Positions 1 through 8,351 are shown, counted from the stretch's first letter. The stretch is DNA of 58,865 nucleotides from Subtercola vilae (GCF_004923255.1 NZ_QYRT01000023.1:1-58865); one strand, 5' to 3'. Program-made: numbers and translations. The notes: generated by a model not told the origin, from the sequence alone.

Positions 1-139
1 CCCCATCAGCGCGTGTCACGGGCCACGCTGGTTGCATCAGTGAAAGACTCGGCAAAGTTTGCGGGTGGCGGGGCGTTACACCCGCAACTTTTACCGAATG
101 GATTCGGGACGGAGCGGGTTTGGGGCCGAGTGAGTGGAG
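1..139. other. non-coding left edge of window
   Basis: No convincing gene is visible here. The stretch lies downstream of the minus-strand luciferase-like gene that ends at 140, and most of it is the palindromic element described at 48-98. The 3' end of a neighbouring gene outside the window could reach into the first bases, but nothing supports this. Confidence 0.5.
48..98. repeat. palindromic intergenic repeat, copy 1
   Basis: An imperfect hairpin: TTGCGGGTG at 59-67 pairs with CACCCGCAA at 79-87 around an 11-nt loop. The stem extends outward imperfectly through AAG/CTT and CGG/CCG. The same sequence with a longer and nearly perfect stem and the same loop length is found at 13600-13664. 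It lies just past the end of the minus-strand gene at 140, so it may also act as a transcription end signal, although no T tract follows. Confidence 0.75.
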
Positions 140-1378
140 TCAGCGGGAGTAGCGGCTGGCGGGGCGGCCGAGGGCAAAGCGCTCCCTGAGAGTCTGAGGC
201 CCACCAAGAGTCGCGGCCGCGGTGCTTGGTTCAGCGGGAGCGGGAGCGGGAGCGGCGGTAGCCGTAACAGCGGCAGCGAGTGCGGGCCAGTCGGGGTGGG
301 TGAGGGCAGCGGCGAGCTGGGCAGCACTGGCGAACTCGACACCGGTGACGGTGCCTTCGTCGAGGAGGGCGAGTGCACGGGCGACAGCGTGCGACGCGGG
401 CCGGGCTGAGGCATCGTGGAGGCCGTCGGTGCGAGGGTCGGCTGCAGCGTCCTCGGCATCGTGGAAGCCGGTGGTGCGAGGGTCGGCGGAAGCGCCCACG
501 GCATCGTCGGCGAGCTGAATGAGCAGGGCGGGCATCCGGTATCCAGAGTCGACAACGGCGGCGGCAGAGGAGGCGGCGGCAGCAGCAGCAGCAGCAGCCA
601 GGCGCGCAGCGAAGGCAGCGACGCTCGACGCGGCGACGACGGCAGAGCCGGCCGCCGTCTGCGGAAGGTCGGGCAGCAGCAGGGCGTCGGCCGAGAGCAG
701 GAAGGCGAGCCGGGCGGGCCCGGCAGCGAACATGTCGGCGGCAGTGACGCTGACGACGATGGGCGGCTGGCCCTGCGGCGGCCGCGGCGTGATGAGCGGG
801 CCACGCACGGTGAAGTAGGGCCCGGCGTGCGCGATGTGGTGCAGTTTGGCGCTGTCGAGGTAGCGCCCGGAGGGGGCGTCGCGGAGTTCCGCGCCGTCTT
901 CCCATGAATCCCAGAGCTCACGCACGACGGCGACGAACTCAGCACCCTGCTCGGCGAGCTCGTCGAGTTCGAGCGGCAGAGCGGCCGGGAAGGCGGCGTC
1001 GAGCTGCGGCGATCGTGCCGCGCGCACCTCGAGCCCGGCCCGCCCACCGCTGACGAAGTCGAGCGTCGCCGCGGCCTTGGCCACGTGAAACGGTTCGGCA
1101 TAGTGCGATTCGGCCGATGACAGGATGCCCGTCTGAACCGTCTTCCGCGCCAGGTACGCGGCGAGCTCGGGCCCCGCCATCGTGGCGAACCCTCCTTCAG
1201 CCACGGCCACGTACGAGAGCCCGGATTCGTCAGCCAGCCGCGCCGCCCGCACGAACCCGTCAAGCCCACCGAACGCGTCAGGCCCAGCATGCTCGTCTGA
1301 CTCAGCGGCAGGCGCACCCTCGAGCAGCGGCGCCGCGACGCGCACACCGAGCAGGAACGGCCGCGGGCTACCGGTCAT
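140..1378 (-). CDS. luciferase-like (LLM class) flavin-dependent monooxygenase
   Basis: A 412-residue protein of the bacterial luciferase-like family, which oxidises small organic substrates with reduced FMN supplied by a separate reductase. The N-terminal half reads as a normal family member (early LLGVRV strand, then LSYVAVAEGG and GGRAGLEVRAA). The C-terminal half is unusual: a poly-alanine stretch encoded by a GCA-type run, then two 15-residue repeats beginning DPRT, then a long Ala/Pro-rich tail. The ATG overlaps the adenosine deaminase stop by 4 bp, so it is the third gene of the operon starting at 3716. The substrate is unknown. The low-complexity part may be a linker or recent repeat expansion, and the enzyme may be partly degenerate. 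Confidence 0.75.
   Translation of the reverse strand: MTGSPRPFLLGVRVAAPLLEGAPAAESDEHAGPDAFGGLDGFVRAARLADESGLSYVAVAEGGFATMAGPELAAYLARKTVQTGILSSAESHYAEPFHVAKAAATLDFVSGGRAGLEVRAARSPQLDAAFPAALPLELDELAEQGAEFVAVVRELWDSWEDGAELRDAPSGRYLDSAKLHHIAHAGPYFTVRGPLITPRPPQGQPPIVVSVTAADMFAAGPARLAFLLSADALLLPDLPQTAAGSAVVAASSVAAFAARLAAAAAAAAASSAAAVVDSGYRMPALLIQLADDAVGASADPRTTGFHDAEDAAADPRTDGLHDASARPASHAVARALALLDEGTVTGVEFASAAQLAAALTHPDWPALAAAVTATAAPAPAPAEPSTAAATLGGPQTLRERFALGRPASRYSR
411..500. repeat. 45-bp tandem repeat inside a coding region (2 copies plus a partial third)
   Basis: Two adjacent 45-bp units (411-455 and 456-500) both begin GCATCGTGGA and share GGTGCGAGGGTCGGC; a partial third unit starts at 501. 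The length is a multiple of three, so the monooxygenase reading frame is kept. Each unit encodes a 15-residue block starting DPRT and containing LHDA or FHDA on the minus strand. Confidence 0.85.
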
Positions 1379-2436
1379 CGAGCATCCGGAGCCGCGTCAT
1401 GAGCAGCAGAAGCGGCAGGAGCACCCGCAGCCCCCGCCGGCCAGGCCTCTGCCCCCACCCCCTCGAGCCACGCGCCGATCTCGGCCCCGCCGACCTGCCC
1501 CGCCACGCCCGCGAGGAACATGTCGCGCGGCGTCGCCCCGAGCCCCAGCGCAAGCTCATGTTCGTGCCCGAGGTCGGTACCGAACATGGCCGGGTCGTCG
1601 GTGTTGATGGTCACGCCCACACCGGCGGCGAGCAGCCGCGGCAGGGGGTGCGACGCCACGTCTGCCGTCACCTTGGTGCGCAGGTTCGAGGTGATACTCA
1701 CGTCGAGCACGATGCCGCGCTCGACGAGCTCCTGCATGAGCGCCGGGTCATCGGCCGCGCGAATTCCGTGCCGCACCCGCGAAGCCCCGAGCAGGTCGAT
1801 CGCGTCACGCACCGATTGCGGCCCGTCGTCTTCACCCGCGTGCGGAACCGACGCCAGCCCGGCATCCCGCACCACCTGGAACAGCTCGGTGTATGTGCTC
1901 GCCGGGGCCGCCCGCTCGCGCCCGCCGAGCCCGATGCCCACGATGCCGCGGTCGCGAAAGAGAATCGCGTCGTCGATGACCTGCCGGCTGAGTTCGACCG
2001 GCCGCCCGCGGTCGATGTCGGGCGTCAGCCGCACGCGCACACCGGTCTGCTCCCACGCCTCCTGAATACCGTCGGTGAACCCTTCGAACAGTTCGCGCCC
2101 CTCTATGCCGCGCAAGTAGTACTGCGACGGCGAGACGATGCCCTCGAGGTACACGGCCCCGAACGACGCGGCCTCCTTCGCGTAGTCGACGACCACGCGC
2201 CGAAAGTCGTCGGCGTCGTCGAGTACATCGGTCGTGACCGTCCACACGTCGATGAAGTGCTCGAAGTCGTCGAACTCGTAGAACGCCTCGAGTTCGGCGA
2301 GGGTCGACACCGGCAGCACCGCGTTGTTCTTCTTCGCCAGCGCCAGCAGCGTGGCCGGCCGAATGGCCCCCTCGAGGTGCACATGCAGTTCGATCTTCGG
2401 GTACCCGGATGCCCGGGCGGCTGTCTCGTCGGTCAT
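1375..2436 (-). CDS. add: adenosine deaminase family protein
   Basis: A 353-residue metal-dependent deaminase that would convert adenosine (or a related purine nucleoside) to inosine in the cytoplasm. Visible hallmarks: the metal-binding HVH at residues 18-20 in ELHVHLEG, PHAGE around residue 199, RHG around residue 223, SNLRT around residue 251 and the metal ligand pair in NTDDP around residue 280. These are the ordered motifs of the ADA/AMP deaminase family, and the length is normal. It is the middle gene of a three-gene operon: its start overlaps the upstream monooxygenase stop by one base (TGATG) and its stop overlaps the next start by 4 bp. The flanking monooxygenases are an odd setting for a purine enzyme, so the natural substrate could be another aminated nucleoside. 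Confidence 0.9.
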   Translation of the reverse strand: MTDETAARASGYPKIELHVHLEGAIRPATLLALAKKNNAVLPVSTLAELEAFYEFDDFEHFIDVWTVTTDVLDDADDFRRVVVDYAKEAASFGAVYLEGIVSPSQYYLRGIEGRELFEGFTDGIQEAWEQTGVRVRLTPDIDRGRPVELSRQVIDDAILFRDRGIVGIGLGGRERAAPASTYTELFQVVRDAGLASVPHAGEDDGPQSVRDAIDLLGASRVRHGIRAADDPALMQELVERGIVLDVSITSNLRTKVTADVASHPLPRLLAAGVGVTINTDDPAMFGTDLGHEHELALGLGATPRDMFLAGVAGQVGGAEIGAWLEGVGAEAWPAGAAGAPAASAAHDAAPDAR

Positions 2437-3716
2437 CAGGTGTCTCCGTCGTCGTGTCGCTCTGGTTCGTCGTGCCGGGCGTCGCCGCCCGTAATGTGTT
2501 CGCGCAGGCTCTCACCGGCATACTCCGCCGGATACACTCCCATGTTCTGCAGTTCTGGCACCACCCGGTCGACGAATTCGTCGAGCCCCCCGGGCTGCCC
2601 GGGCACGCCGGGCACCACAGAGGGGTTCACCACGAACCCGTCGGAGGCGCGGCTCTGCACCCAGTGGTTGATCTGTTCGGCGACGGCCAGCGGGGTTCCG
2701 ACGAAGTCGCGCCGCGCCAGCACGGTGCCGAACAGTTGCCGCACCGAGAGGTGCTCTCGTTCGCTGAGGTCGCGCCACCGGGCGATGAGGGTGCGGGCAT
2801 CCCGCTCACCGTCGACACCGCCGCGCGTGTAGGCGTCGGCGACCTTCCAGTCGGGGTCGAAGCCGGGCAGCGGGCCGTCGACGTCGAAGTCGGTGAGGTC
2901 GCCGCCCCACACTTCTTCGAGGATGAACCGGGCCACGGCCGGGGTCATCTCGAGCTGCGCCCACTCGCGGGCACGCTCGTCGGCGTCGGCCTGGCTGTCG
3001 CCCAGCACGAACGCGGTGCTCGGCAGCACCTTCGGCGCCGGCCTGCCGTGGGTCGCCGCCCGCGCGGCGAGGTCGGTCAGAAACTCGCGCGACTCTGGCA
3101 GGCTGCGGCGGCCGGTGAAGATCACGTCGGCGTGGGCGGCGGCCAGGGCGCGGCCCTCGTCGGAGCCGCCGGCCTGAACGATCACCGGCTTCTCGTGGTC
3201 GCCCCAGAAGCCCCAGGTGCCTTCGAGGAAGGCTGCGGCGGCCCGGTAACGGTCGGCGTGCGCCACCATGCGCCCAGGGCGGAAGTTGGTCGAGGCCCCG
3301 ACGCCGAACGTCGTGTGGCTGGTCACGACGTTCCAGCCGGCGCGGTGGCCCGAGAGCGCCTGCAGGGTCTCGAGCTGGCGGGCGACGGTATAGGGGTCGG
3401 AGAAGGTGGTGCCGATGGTGGCCACGAGACCCACCCGCGTGGTCTCGGCGGCGAGGGCGGCGAGCACGGTGAGGGAGTCGGGCTTGTCCATGATGGCGTG
3501 CTCCACCACGCGGCCTCGGTGCTCCTGCAGCCAGTTCGCCTCGGCGAGAAAGACGAAGTCGAACAGGCCGCGTTCGGCGCTCTGGGCGAAGTGCCGAAAG
3601 GCCACGAATTCGACCTGGCTGCCGAGCGGCGCCTTGCTCCACAGCGTGTAGTAGTGGTCGTTCGGGTAGAACGCGCCCAGGTGCACACGGTGCAGAGCAG
3701 GCGATGTCATAGTCAC
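2436..3716 (-). CDS. NtaA/SnaA/DszA-family FMN-dependent monooxygenase
   Basis: A luciferase-like flavin monooxygenase of the nitrilotriacetate / pristinamycin synthase / dibenzothiophene sulfone group. Visible family features are HLGAFYP near the start, DFVFLAEANW, the block GHRAGWNVVTS, and near the C-terminus GTPLAVAEQINHWV with SDGFVVNPSVVPG. The normal length is about 420-460 residues and this one is 426. Two starts are possible, GTG at 3716 or ATG at 3710, with only a weak ribosome site for either. It opens the operon that continues with adenosine deaminase and another luciferase-like gene, and it is divergent from the gene at 3785. Relatives often act on sulfur- or nitrogen-containing organics; the actual substrate cannot be read from the sequence. 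Confidence 0.88.
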   Translation of the reverse strand: MTMTSPALHRVHLGAFYPNDHYYTLWSKAPLGSQVEFVAFRHFAQSAERGLFDFVFLAEANWLQEHRGRVVEHAIMDKPDSLTVLAALAAETTRVGLVATIGTTFSDPYTVARQLETLQALSGHRAGWNVVTSHTTFGVGASTNFRPGRMVAHADRYRAAAAFLEGTWGFWGDHEKPVIVQAGGSDEGRALAAAHADVIFTGRRSLPESREFLTDLAARAATHGRPAPKVLPSTAFVLGDSQADADERAREWAQLEMTPAVARFILEEVWGGDLTDFDVDGPLPGFDPDWKVADAYTRGGVDGERDARTLIARWRDLSEREHLSVRQLFGTVLARRDFVGTPLAVAEQINHWVQSRASDGFVVNPSVVPGVPGQPGGLDEFVDRVVPELQNMGVYPAEYAGESLREHITGGDARHDEPERHDDGDT

Positions 3717-3735
3717 TCAGCGTAATCGAGTTGGG

Positions 3736-3766
3736 CGCGTGGCAGTATTGATGGTTCTGGCACGCG
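3736..3766. promoter_or_regulatory. inverted repeat between divergent monooxygenase genes
   Basis: CGCGTGGCAG at 3736-3745 faces CTGGCACGCG at 3757-3766 across 11 bases, with a single mismatch. It sits in the 68-bp gap between the two divergent monooxygenase genes, where an operator for both would be expected. The cognate regulator is not identified. Confidence 0.5.
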
Positions 3767-3784
3767 TGTGAAGGGTAGTAACAG

Positions 3785-4930
3785 ATGACGGTGGCACTCT
3801 CGGTTCTCGACCTCGTGCTCACCTCGGAGGGCGACACTCCCGCAGAGACCCTCGCGAACAGCCTCGAGCTGGCCCGGGTGACCGACGCCCTGGGCTACCG
3901 GCGGTACTGGCTGGCGGAACACCACTTCTACGCGGACGGCGCCGGTGCAGCATCCTACATACTGGCTCCGCTCATTGCCGAGCGCACGAAGGCCATTCGG
4001 GTGGGTACCGCTGTGCTCGTCATCGACAACTACTCGCCCGTGCACGTGGCTGAGATCGCGGGAACCTGCGCGGCTCTCACCGGGCGGGGTTTCGACCTCG
4101 GCATCGGTCGTGGCGGCCCCTCGGCAGAGCAGGTCGCGAAGGGCCGAATCACCTCGGCGAAGCTTGCGAGCGGCGAACTGACGGCCGGCCCGACGAGTGA
4201 GTTCAGGGAGGTCGACGGGGTCACGATTCCGCCGTTCGTGACCGCCCCGTTCAATGCCGATCGCGCCGAGCTCAACGACCGGCTGCTCTCGCGCACGCCC
4301 GGTGACCCGGCCGACTTCGGTGGGCAGGTCGACGACGTTCTGGGGTTTCTCGACGGCAGCTACCAGCCGCTCGAGGGCGACACCCTCGATGTCGCACCGG
4401 CTCGCGGTGCCGACGTGGAGCTGTGGGTGCACGGCAGCACCCCCGGTATCAGCGCTGAGGTCGCGGGGCGACGAGGGCTCCGGTTCGGGGCGAACTACCA
4501 CAACTTTCCTCAGCTCGTGCTCGAGACGGTGGCGGCCTACCGTGCGGCGTTCGTGCCCTCGGCTGAGCTGGCCGAACCGTACGTCGCGGTGTCGGCCGAC
4601 GTGCTCGTGGCCGCGACCGACGAACTCGCCGAAGAACTCGGGGCCGGGTTTCGGCCGTGGATGTACAGCTCACGCCTCGAGTACGCGGCGCGGCCGTACC
4701 TGAGCCCCGCCAGTGCCGCGGCTTTCCCGTGGAACGACGAACGCGAGGCCATCGTGGCCGACCGCGTGGCGGCGCGCATCGTGGGGTCGCCGTCGACCGT
4801 CGTGGCACGCCTCCGAGCCCTCGCCCGGGCCACCGGGGCCGACGAATTGGTGATCACCACGAGCGCCTACGACCCTGCCGACAAGCAGGAGTCGTACCGG
4901 CTGCTCGCAGAAGCGTGGGCAGCGGAATAA
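3785..4930 (+). CDS. MsnO8-type luciferase-like oxidoreductase
   Basis: A 381-residue flavin-dependent monooxygenase of the luciferase superfamily. The N-terminal SVLDLV strand, GYRRYWLAEHH around residue 40, the loop IRVGTAVLVIDNYSP, and GRGFDLGIGRGGPS around residue 100 are characteristic of the MsnO8-like branch. The C-terminus has VGSPSTVVARLRALA and ADELVIT, the usual last barrel strand. The ATG has a ribosome site (GAAGGG) about 8 bases upstream. It faces away from the NtaA-type operon and is followed after 28 bp by a nucleotide-binding reductase that could belong to the same transcript. The substrate is not predictable. Confidence 0.88.
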   Translation: MTVALSVLDLVLTSEGDTPAETLANSLELARVTDALGYRRYWLAEHHFYADGAGAASYILAPLIAERTKAIRVGTAVLVIDNYSPVHVAEIAGTCAALTGRGFDLGIGRGGPSAEQVAKGRITSAKLASGELTAGPTSEFREVDGVTIPPFVTAPFNADRAELNDRLLSRTPGDPADFGGQVDDVLGFLDGSYQPLEGDTLDVAPARGADVELWVHGSTPGISAEVAGRRGLRFGANYHNFPQLVLETVAAYRAAFVPSAELAEPYVAVSADVLVAATDELAEELGAGFRPWMYSSRLEYAARPYLSPASAAAFPWNDEREAIVADRVAARIVGSPSTVVARLRALARATGADELVITTSAYDPADKQESYRLLAEAWAAE

Positions 4931-4958
4931 CCTCGCTTCCCCTGCCGTTACTTCACAC

Positions 4959-5603
4959 ATGACAACATTTGGAATCATCGGAGCAGGTAACATCGGCAGC
5001 CAAGTCGCTCGGGCAGCCATCGCGGCAGGCTATGACGTCGTGATCAGCAACTCTCGGGGCCCCGAGACCCTCGCTGATCTCGTCGCAGACCTCGGCCCGA
5101 AGGCCCGCGCGGCCACAGCGGTAGAGGCCGCCGAAGCCGCCGACATCGCCGTCGTGACCGTGCCGCTGAAGGCATACGACGCCGTTCCGGTCGAGCCTCT
5201 GGCCGGCAAGATCGTGATCGACACGAACAACTACTATTTCGAGCGCGACGGCCACATCGCCGCCCTCGACAACGGCCTCGACACCGTGAGCAGCATGCTG
5301 CAGCGGCACCTGGTGAACAGCAAGGTGGCCAAGGGCTTCAACCACATCAAATCCGACGACATCACCACCGACGGGGCTCCGGCGGGCAGCGAGAACCGCC
5401 GCGCGCTTGCCACCTCGAGCGACTTCGAGGAGGCCGCCGAGTTCGTGAACGGCTTCTACGACGCCATCGGGTTCGACACCGTGAACGTTGGGCCGCTCTC
5501 CGAGAGCTGGCGTGTCGAGCGCGACCAGCCGGCGTATGTGGTGCGCCAGAACAAGCAGGAGCTCATCGAGAACCTGACGAAGGCCACGCGCGCTACGGCG
5601 TAG
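4959..5603 (+). CDS. NADP/F420-type reductase, Rossmann-fold NAD(P)-binding protein
   Basis: A 214-residue protein with the dinucleotide-binding GIIGAGNIGSQVA at residues 5-17, followed by an ISNSRGPETL segment typical of the NADPH:F420 oxidoreductase (F420_oxidored) family, where these residues help select NADP. Then follow ADIAVVTVPLKAY and the strand KIVIDTNNYY. Size and motif order fit this family well. It probably uses NADP(H); whether the partner is F420, a flavin or an organic carbonyl is undecided. It lies 28 bp behind a flavin monooxygenase, so it might supply reduced cofactor, although many relatives are free-standing. Confidence 0.8.
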   Translation: MTTFGIIGAGNIGSQVARAAIAAGYDVVISNSRGPETLADLVADLGPKARAATAVEAAEAADIAVVTVPLKAYDAVPVEPLAGKIVIDTNNYYFERDGHIAALDNGLDTVSSMLQRHLVNSKVAKGFNHIKSDDITTDGAPAGSENRRALATSSDFEEAAEFVNGFYDAIGFDTVNVGPLSESWRVERDQPAYVVRQNKQELIENLTKATRATA

Positions 5604-5613
5604 TTTCTGCAGG

Positions 5614-5639
5614 TAGTTGTACAGTTGCCTTACTAGTTG
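5614..5639 (+). promoter_or_regulatory. repeated TAGTTG motif in front of the MarR gene
   Basis: TAGTTG occurs at 5614-5619 and again at 5634-5639, each followed by (G)TAC, giving two copies 20 bp (two helical turns) apart in the 49-bp gap before the MarR-family gene. The position suggests an autoregulatory site or core promoter; no good -35/-10 pair can be assigned. Confidence 0.3.
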
Positions 5640-5652
5640 GTACGGTGGAGGG

Positions 5653-6129
5653 ATGATCGAGCATCCGGAACCCCCCGCCGACACGGCGGCTGCTTTCGAT
5701 ACCGCCGCGACGCTTACGCTTGCGTCGGAACTGCGGGTGGTTCTGGGGCAACTCATTCGGCAGGTGCGCGAGGTGGGCACGGTGGGTGACCTCACCCCAT
5801 CGCAGAAGGCGGTGCTGCGGCGCCTCGAGGTCGGCGGGCCCTCGACGATGAGCACGCTGGCGCGCCTCGAGGGCGTGCGGCCCCAGTCGATGGGCGCGAC
5901 GGTTGCTGTGCTCGATGCGGCCGGGCTCGTCTCAGGCTCGACCGACCCGCGCGACGGTCGAAAGACGGTCTTGTCGCTCACAGAGAGCGCTGTTCAGCAG
6001 TTCACCACAGGTCGGCTGGCGCGCGAAGACTGGCTGTTCCATGCGATGCAGACTGAACTGACAGCCACAGAACAGCAGCAGCTCGCATCGTCGATCGTGC
6101 TGCTGCGGCGGCTGCTGCGGGCCTCCTGA
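5653..6129 (+). CDS. MarR-family transcriptional regulator
   Basis: A 158-residue winged-helix regulator. The segment LTPSQKAVLRRLEVGGPSTM, then LARLEGVRPQSMGATVAVL (recognition helix) and GLVSGSTDPRDGRKTVLSLT (wing) follow the MarR pattern, including the DxRxGRKT wing. I chose the ATG at 5653 because GGTGGAGGG lies directly upstream; an in-frame ATG at 5617 would give a non-conserved extension. MarR proteins usually repress neighbouring efflux or detoxification genes and let go when they bind a phenolic or similar ligand. The next two genes, an isochorismatase-fold protein and an MFS exporter on the same strand, are the likely targets. Confidence 0.9.
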   Translation: MIEHPEPPADTAAAFDTAATLTLASELRVVLGQLIRQVREVGTVGDLTPSQKAVLRRLEVGGPSTMSTLARLEGVRPQSMGATVAVLDAAGLVSGSTDPRDGRKTVLSLTESAVQQFTTGRLAREDWLFHAMQTELTATEQQQLASSIVLLRRLLRAS

Positions 6130-6197
6130 CCCGCACCTCTCGCGCGCTTCCGCCACGCTTTTTTGACCACCGCGTCACCCAGAGAAACAGGTATCCC

Positions 6198-6770
6198 GTG
6201 CCGATCACCACGCTCGACCCCCGCACCGCGCTCATCGTCATCGACCTTCAAGAGGGCGTTGCCCGGCGCGAGCTCGCTCACCCCACGGCCGACGTCATTG
6301 CTTCGTGCGTGAAGCTCCTGGGTGCGTTCCGCAGCCACGAGCTGCCGGTGGTCATCGTCACGGTCGAGGGCGTGCCCTCCGGGCGAACCGACCTGAGCGC
6401 AGCCAGCGGCGCCGCCCCTTCCTTCCCTGCAGGATGGGCAGACCCCATCGCCGAACTCGACATTCAGCCCAGCGACATCCTCGTCGTCAAGCACGCCCGC
6501 AGCGCCTTCACCAACACCGGGCTCGACGAGAAGCTGCACGAACTCGGTGTGACGCAGCTCGTCATCGTCGGCATCGCCACCAGTAGCGGCGTCGAATCGA
6601 CCGCCCGGCACGGCCACGAATACGGCTACAGCGTCACGCTGCCGGTCGACGCCATGACCGATGCGAGCCCGGATGCCCACCAGCACAGCATCGCCACCAG
6701 CTTTCCCCGCATCGCAGAGACCGGCAGCACTGCCGAAGTTCTGGCGTTGCTCGAAGCCGCGCGGGCGTGA
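6198..6770 (+). CDS. isochorismatase-family hydrolase lacking the catalytic cysteine
   Basis: A 190-residue protein of the isochorismatase/cysteine hydrolase superfamily. The catalytic Asp (D16 in VIDLQEG) and Lys (K98 in VVKHARSAF) are present. The loop that normally carries the nucleophile as CVE reads GIATSSGVESTA, with Gly131 in the cysteine place. True isochorismatases and a set of uncharacterised homologues share a non-Cys residue here, so it may hydrolyse by another route or only bind a ligand. The GTG start at 6198 is preceded by CAGGTA. Its stop overlaps the MFS start by 4 bp, so the two are co-translated and probably handle the same compound, downstream of MarR. Confidence 0.85.
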   Translation: MPITTLDPRTALIVIDLQEGVARRELAHPTADVIASCVKLLGAFRSHELPVVIVTVEGVPSGRTDLSAASGAAPSFPAGWADPIAELDIQPSDILVVKHARSAFTNTGLDEKLHELGVTQLVIVGIATSSGVESTARHGHEYGYSVTLPVDAMTDASPDAHQHSIATSFPRIAETGSTAEVLALLEAARA

Positions 6771-8233
6771 CCGAGCCCGGCACCGTTTCACTGGGGGGCG
6801 CCGGCGCTGCCGGCGGCCCGGGCAGTCGGGTTGGCCCCGGCGCTCCTGCTGGACTGGGCAGCTCGTCAGTTGGCAGCAAGCCGTTCGGGTGGCGCTTTCT
6901 CAGCCCGCTGCTGCTCGGTTCGAGCCTTAACCCGATCAACAGCTCGATGCTCGCGACCGGCCTGGTGGGCATCGGTGTCGACTTCCACACCGGCCCCGGC
7001 CAGACAGCCACCCTCATCTCGGTGCTCTACCTCTGCAGCGCGGTCATGCAACCCACGATGGGCAAGCTCTCGACGCTCTTCGGGCCGCGGCGCGTGTTTC
7101 TGGCGGGCATCCTCATTCTGCTGGCCGCCGGCGTCGTCGGCACGGCCGCGCCGAGCTTCGGTTTTCTGGTCGTGTCGCGTGCCCTCATCGGCATCGGCAC
7201 CTCGGCCGCCTACCCCACCGCCATGTCGCTCGTGCGCAGTCGGGCCGAATCGATGGGCATGGGGGTGCCGAGCCGCGTCTTGGGCAACTTCTCAATAGCC
7301 AGCCAGGTGACCACCGTGGTGGGGCTGCCGCTTGGCGGTGTGCTCACCGGGGCGTTCGGCTGGCGAGCGCTGTTCTTCGTGAACATTCCGCTCGCCCTTG
7401 TCACACTGGTCGCCACGTATGTCGGGGTGGCGAAAGACACGCCGTCGGCGGCGCGGCCGCGAATGCGCTTGTTCACGGCGGTCGATGGGGTGGGTATCCT
7501 GCTGTTCGCCGGCACCATCACGAGCCTGCTGCTGTTTCTGTCGAACCTGGCCGCGCCGCCCTGGTGGCTGCTGCCGGTGGGCGCGGCGCTCGGCGCGCTG
7601 CTCGTGCTGTGGGAGCGCCGCAGCCCGAGCCCGCTCATCGACGTTCGCATGCTCGGCGCCAACCGGCCCCTGCAACGCACCTACCTGCGGCAGATGCTCG
7701 TGGGGCTCGGCATCTACTTGTCGCTGTACGGCACCAGCCAATGGATGGAGCAGAGCGCGCACCTGACACCCACCGCCGTGGGGCTCATCCTGCTCCCGCT
7801 CTCGGGGCTCAGTATCGTCATCGCACGGGTGGTCTCGGGCCGCGGCTGGGTGCGGGTCCCCCTGCTCGTCACCGCGGCGGCCCTGCTGCTCACCGGCGGC
7901 GTGATGCTGCTCATCACCAGCCAGTCGACGGTGCCCGTGCTCATCGGCATGACGCTGCTGCTCGGCTGCGCCAACGGCTTCAGCGGTTTCGCCAACCAGG
8001 CCGCCCTGTATGTGCAGACGACGGCCGCCGACATCGCCGTGGCGTCGGGCCTGTACCGAACGTTCTCATACATCGGCGCCATCTTCTCGTCGAGCCTGAT
8101 CGGAATCGTGTTCGGCGCCTCCGCCACCGACGCGGGGTTTCACGCCCTCGCCTGGGTACTCGGGGCCATCGGGCTCGCCAGCCTGCTGCTGACCGTGCTC
8201 GATCGCCGTATTCCCGTGAATGCCAACCGCTGA
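6767..8233 (+). CDS. MFS transporter, DHA2-like drug exporter
   Basis: A 488-residue membrane protein with about 12-14 hydrophobic helices, starting at a GTG that overlaps the previous stop (GTGA). A glycine/proline-rich cytoplasmic N-tail of about 45 residues precedes the first helix. GKLSTLFGPRRVFLAG is the conserved loop between helices 2 and 3, followed by SRALIGIGTSAAYPTAMSLV and, in helix 5, GGVLTGAFGWRALFFVNIP, the antiporter motif C region typical of proton-coupled drug exporters. It probably exports a toxic small molecule, with expression under the nearby MarR protein (inference from position). Confidence 0.9.
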   Translation: MTEPGTVSLGGAGAAGGPGSRVGPGAPAGLGSSSVGSKPFGWRFLSPLLLGSSLNPINSSMLATGLVGIGVDFHTGPGQTATLISVLYLCSAVMQPTMGKLSTLFGPRRVFLAGILILLAAGVVGTAAPSFGFLVVSRALIGIGTSAAYPTAMSLVRSRAESMGMGVPSRVLGNFSIASQVTTVVGLPLGGVLTGAFGWRALFFVNIPLALVTLVATYVGVAKDTPSAARPRMRLFTAVDGVGILLFAGTITSLLLFLSNLAAPPWWLLPVGAALGALLVLWERRSPSPLIDVRMLGANRPLQRTYLRQMLVGLGIYLSLYGTSQWMEQSAHLTPTAVGLILLPLSGLSIVIARVVSGRGWVRVPLLVTAAALLLTGGVMLLITSQSTVPVLIGMTLLLGCANGFSGFANQAALYVQTTAADIAVASGLYRTFSYIGAIFSSSLIGIVFGASATDAGFHALAWVLGAIGLASLLLTVLDRRIPVNANR

Positions 8234-8351
8234 CCCGGCGACCCTCTGAACACGCAAACACGCGAACCCGCGATCCCGCTGATTTACGTTGCTCTCCCGG
8301 CGGTTTGGCAAGCCCTGCCGCCGCAGAACGTGCGCGGATAGTCTTCCGAAC

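Noticed and set aside
1117-2832. 571-codon plus-strand frame over adenosine deaminase
   Set aside because: Antisense to two well-supported genes and of low-information Arg-rich composition.
8289-8351. N-terminal extension of the SDR
   Set aside because: Arg/Cys-rich and not part of the Rossmann fold; ATG 8352 leads directly into the first strand.
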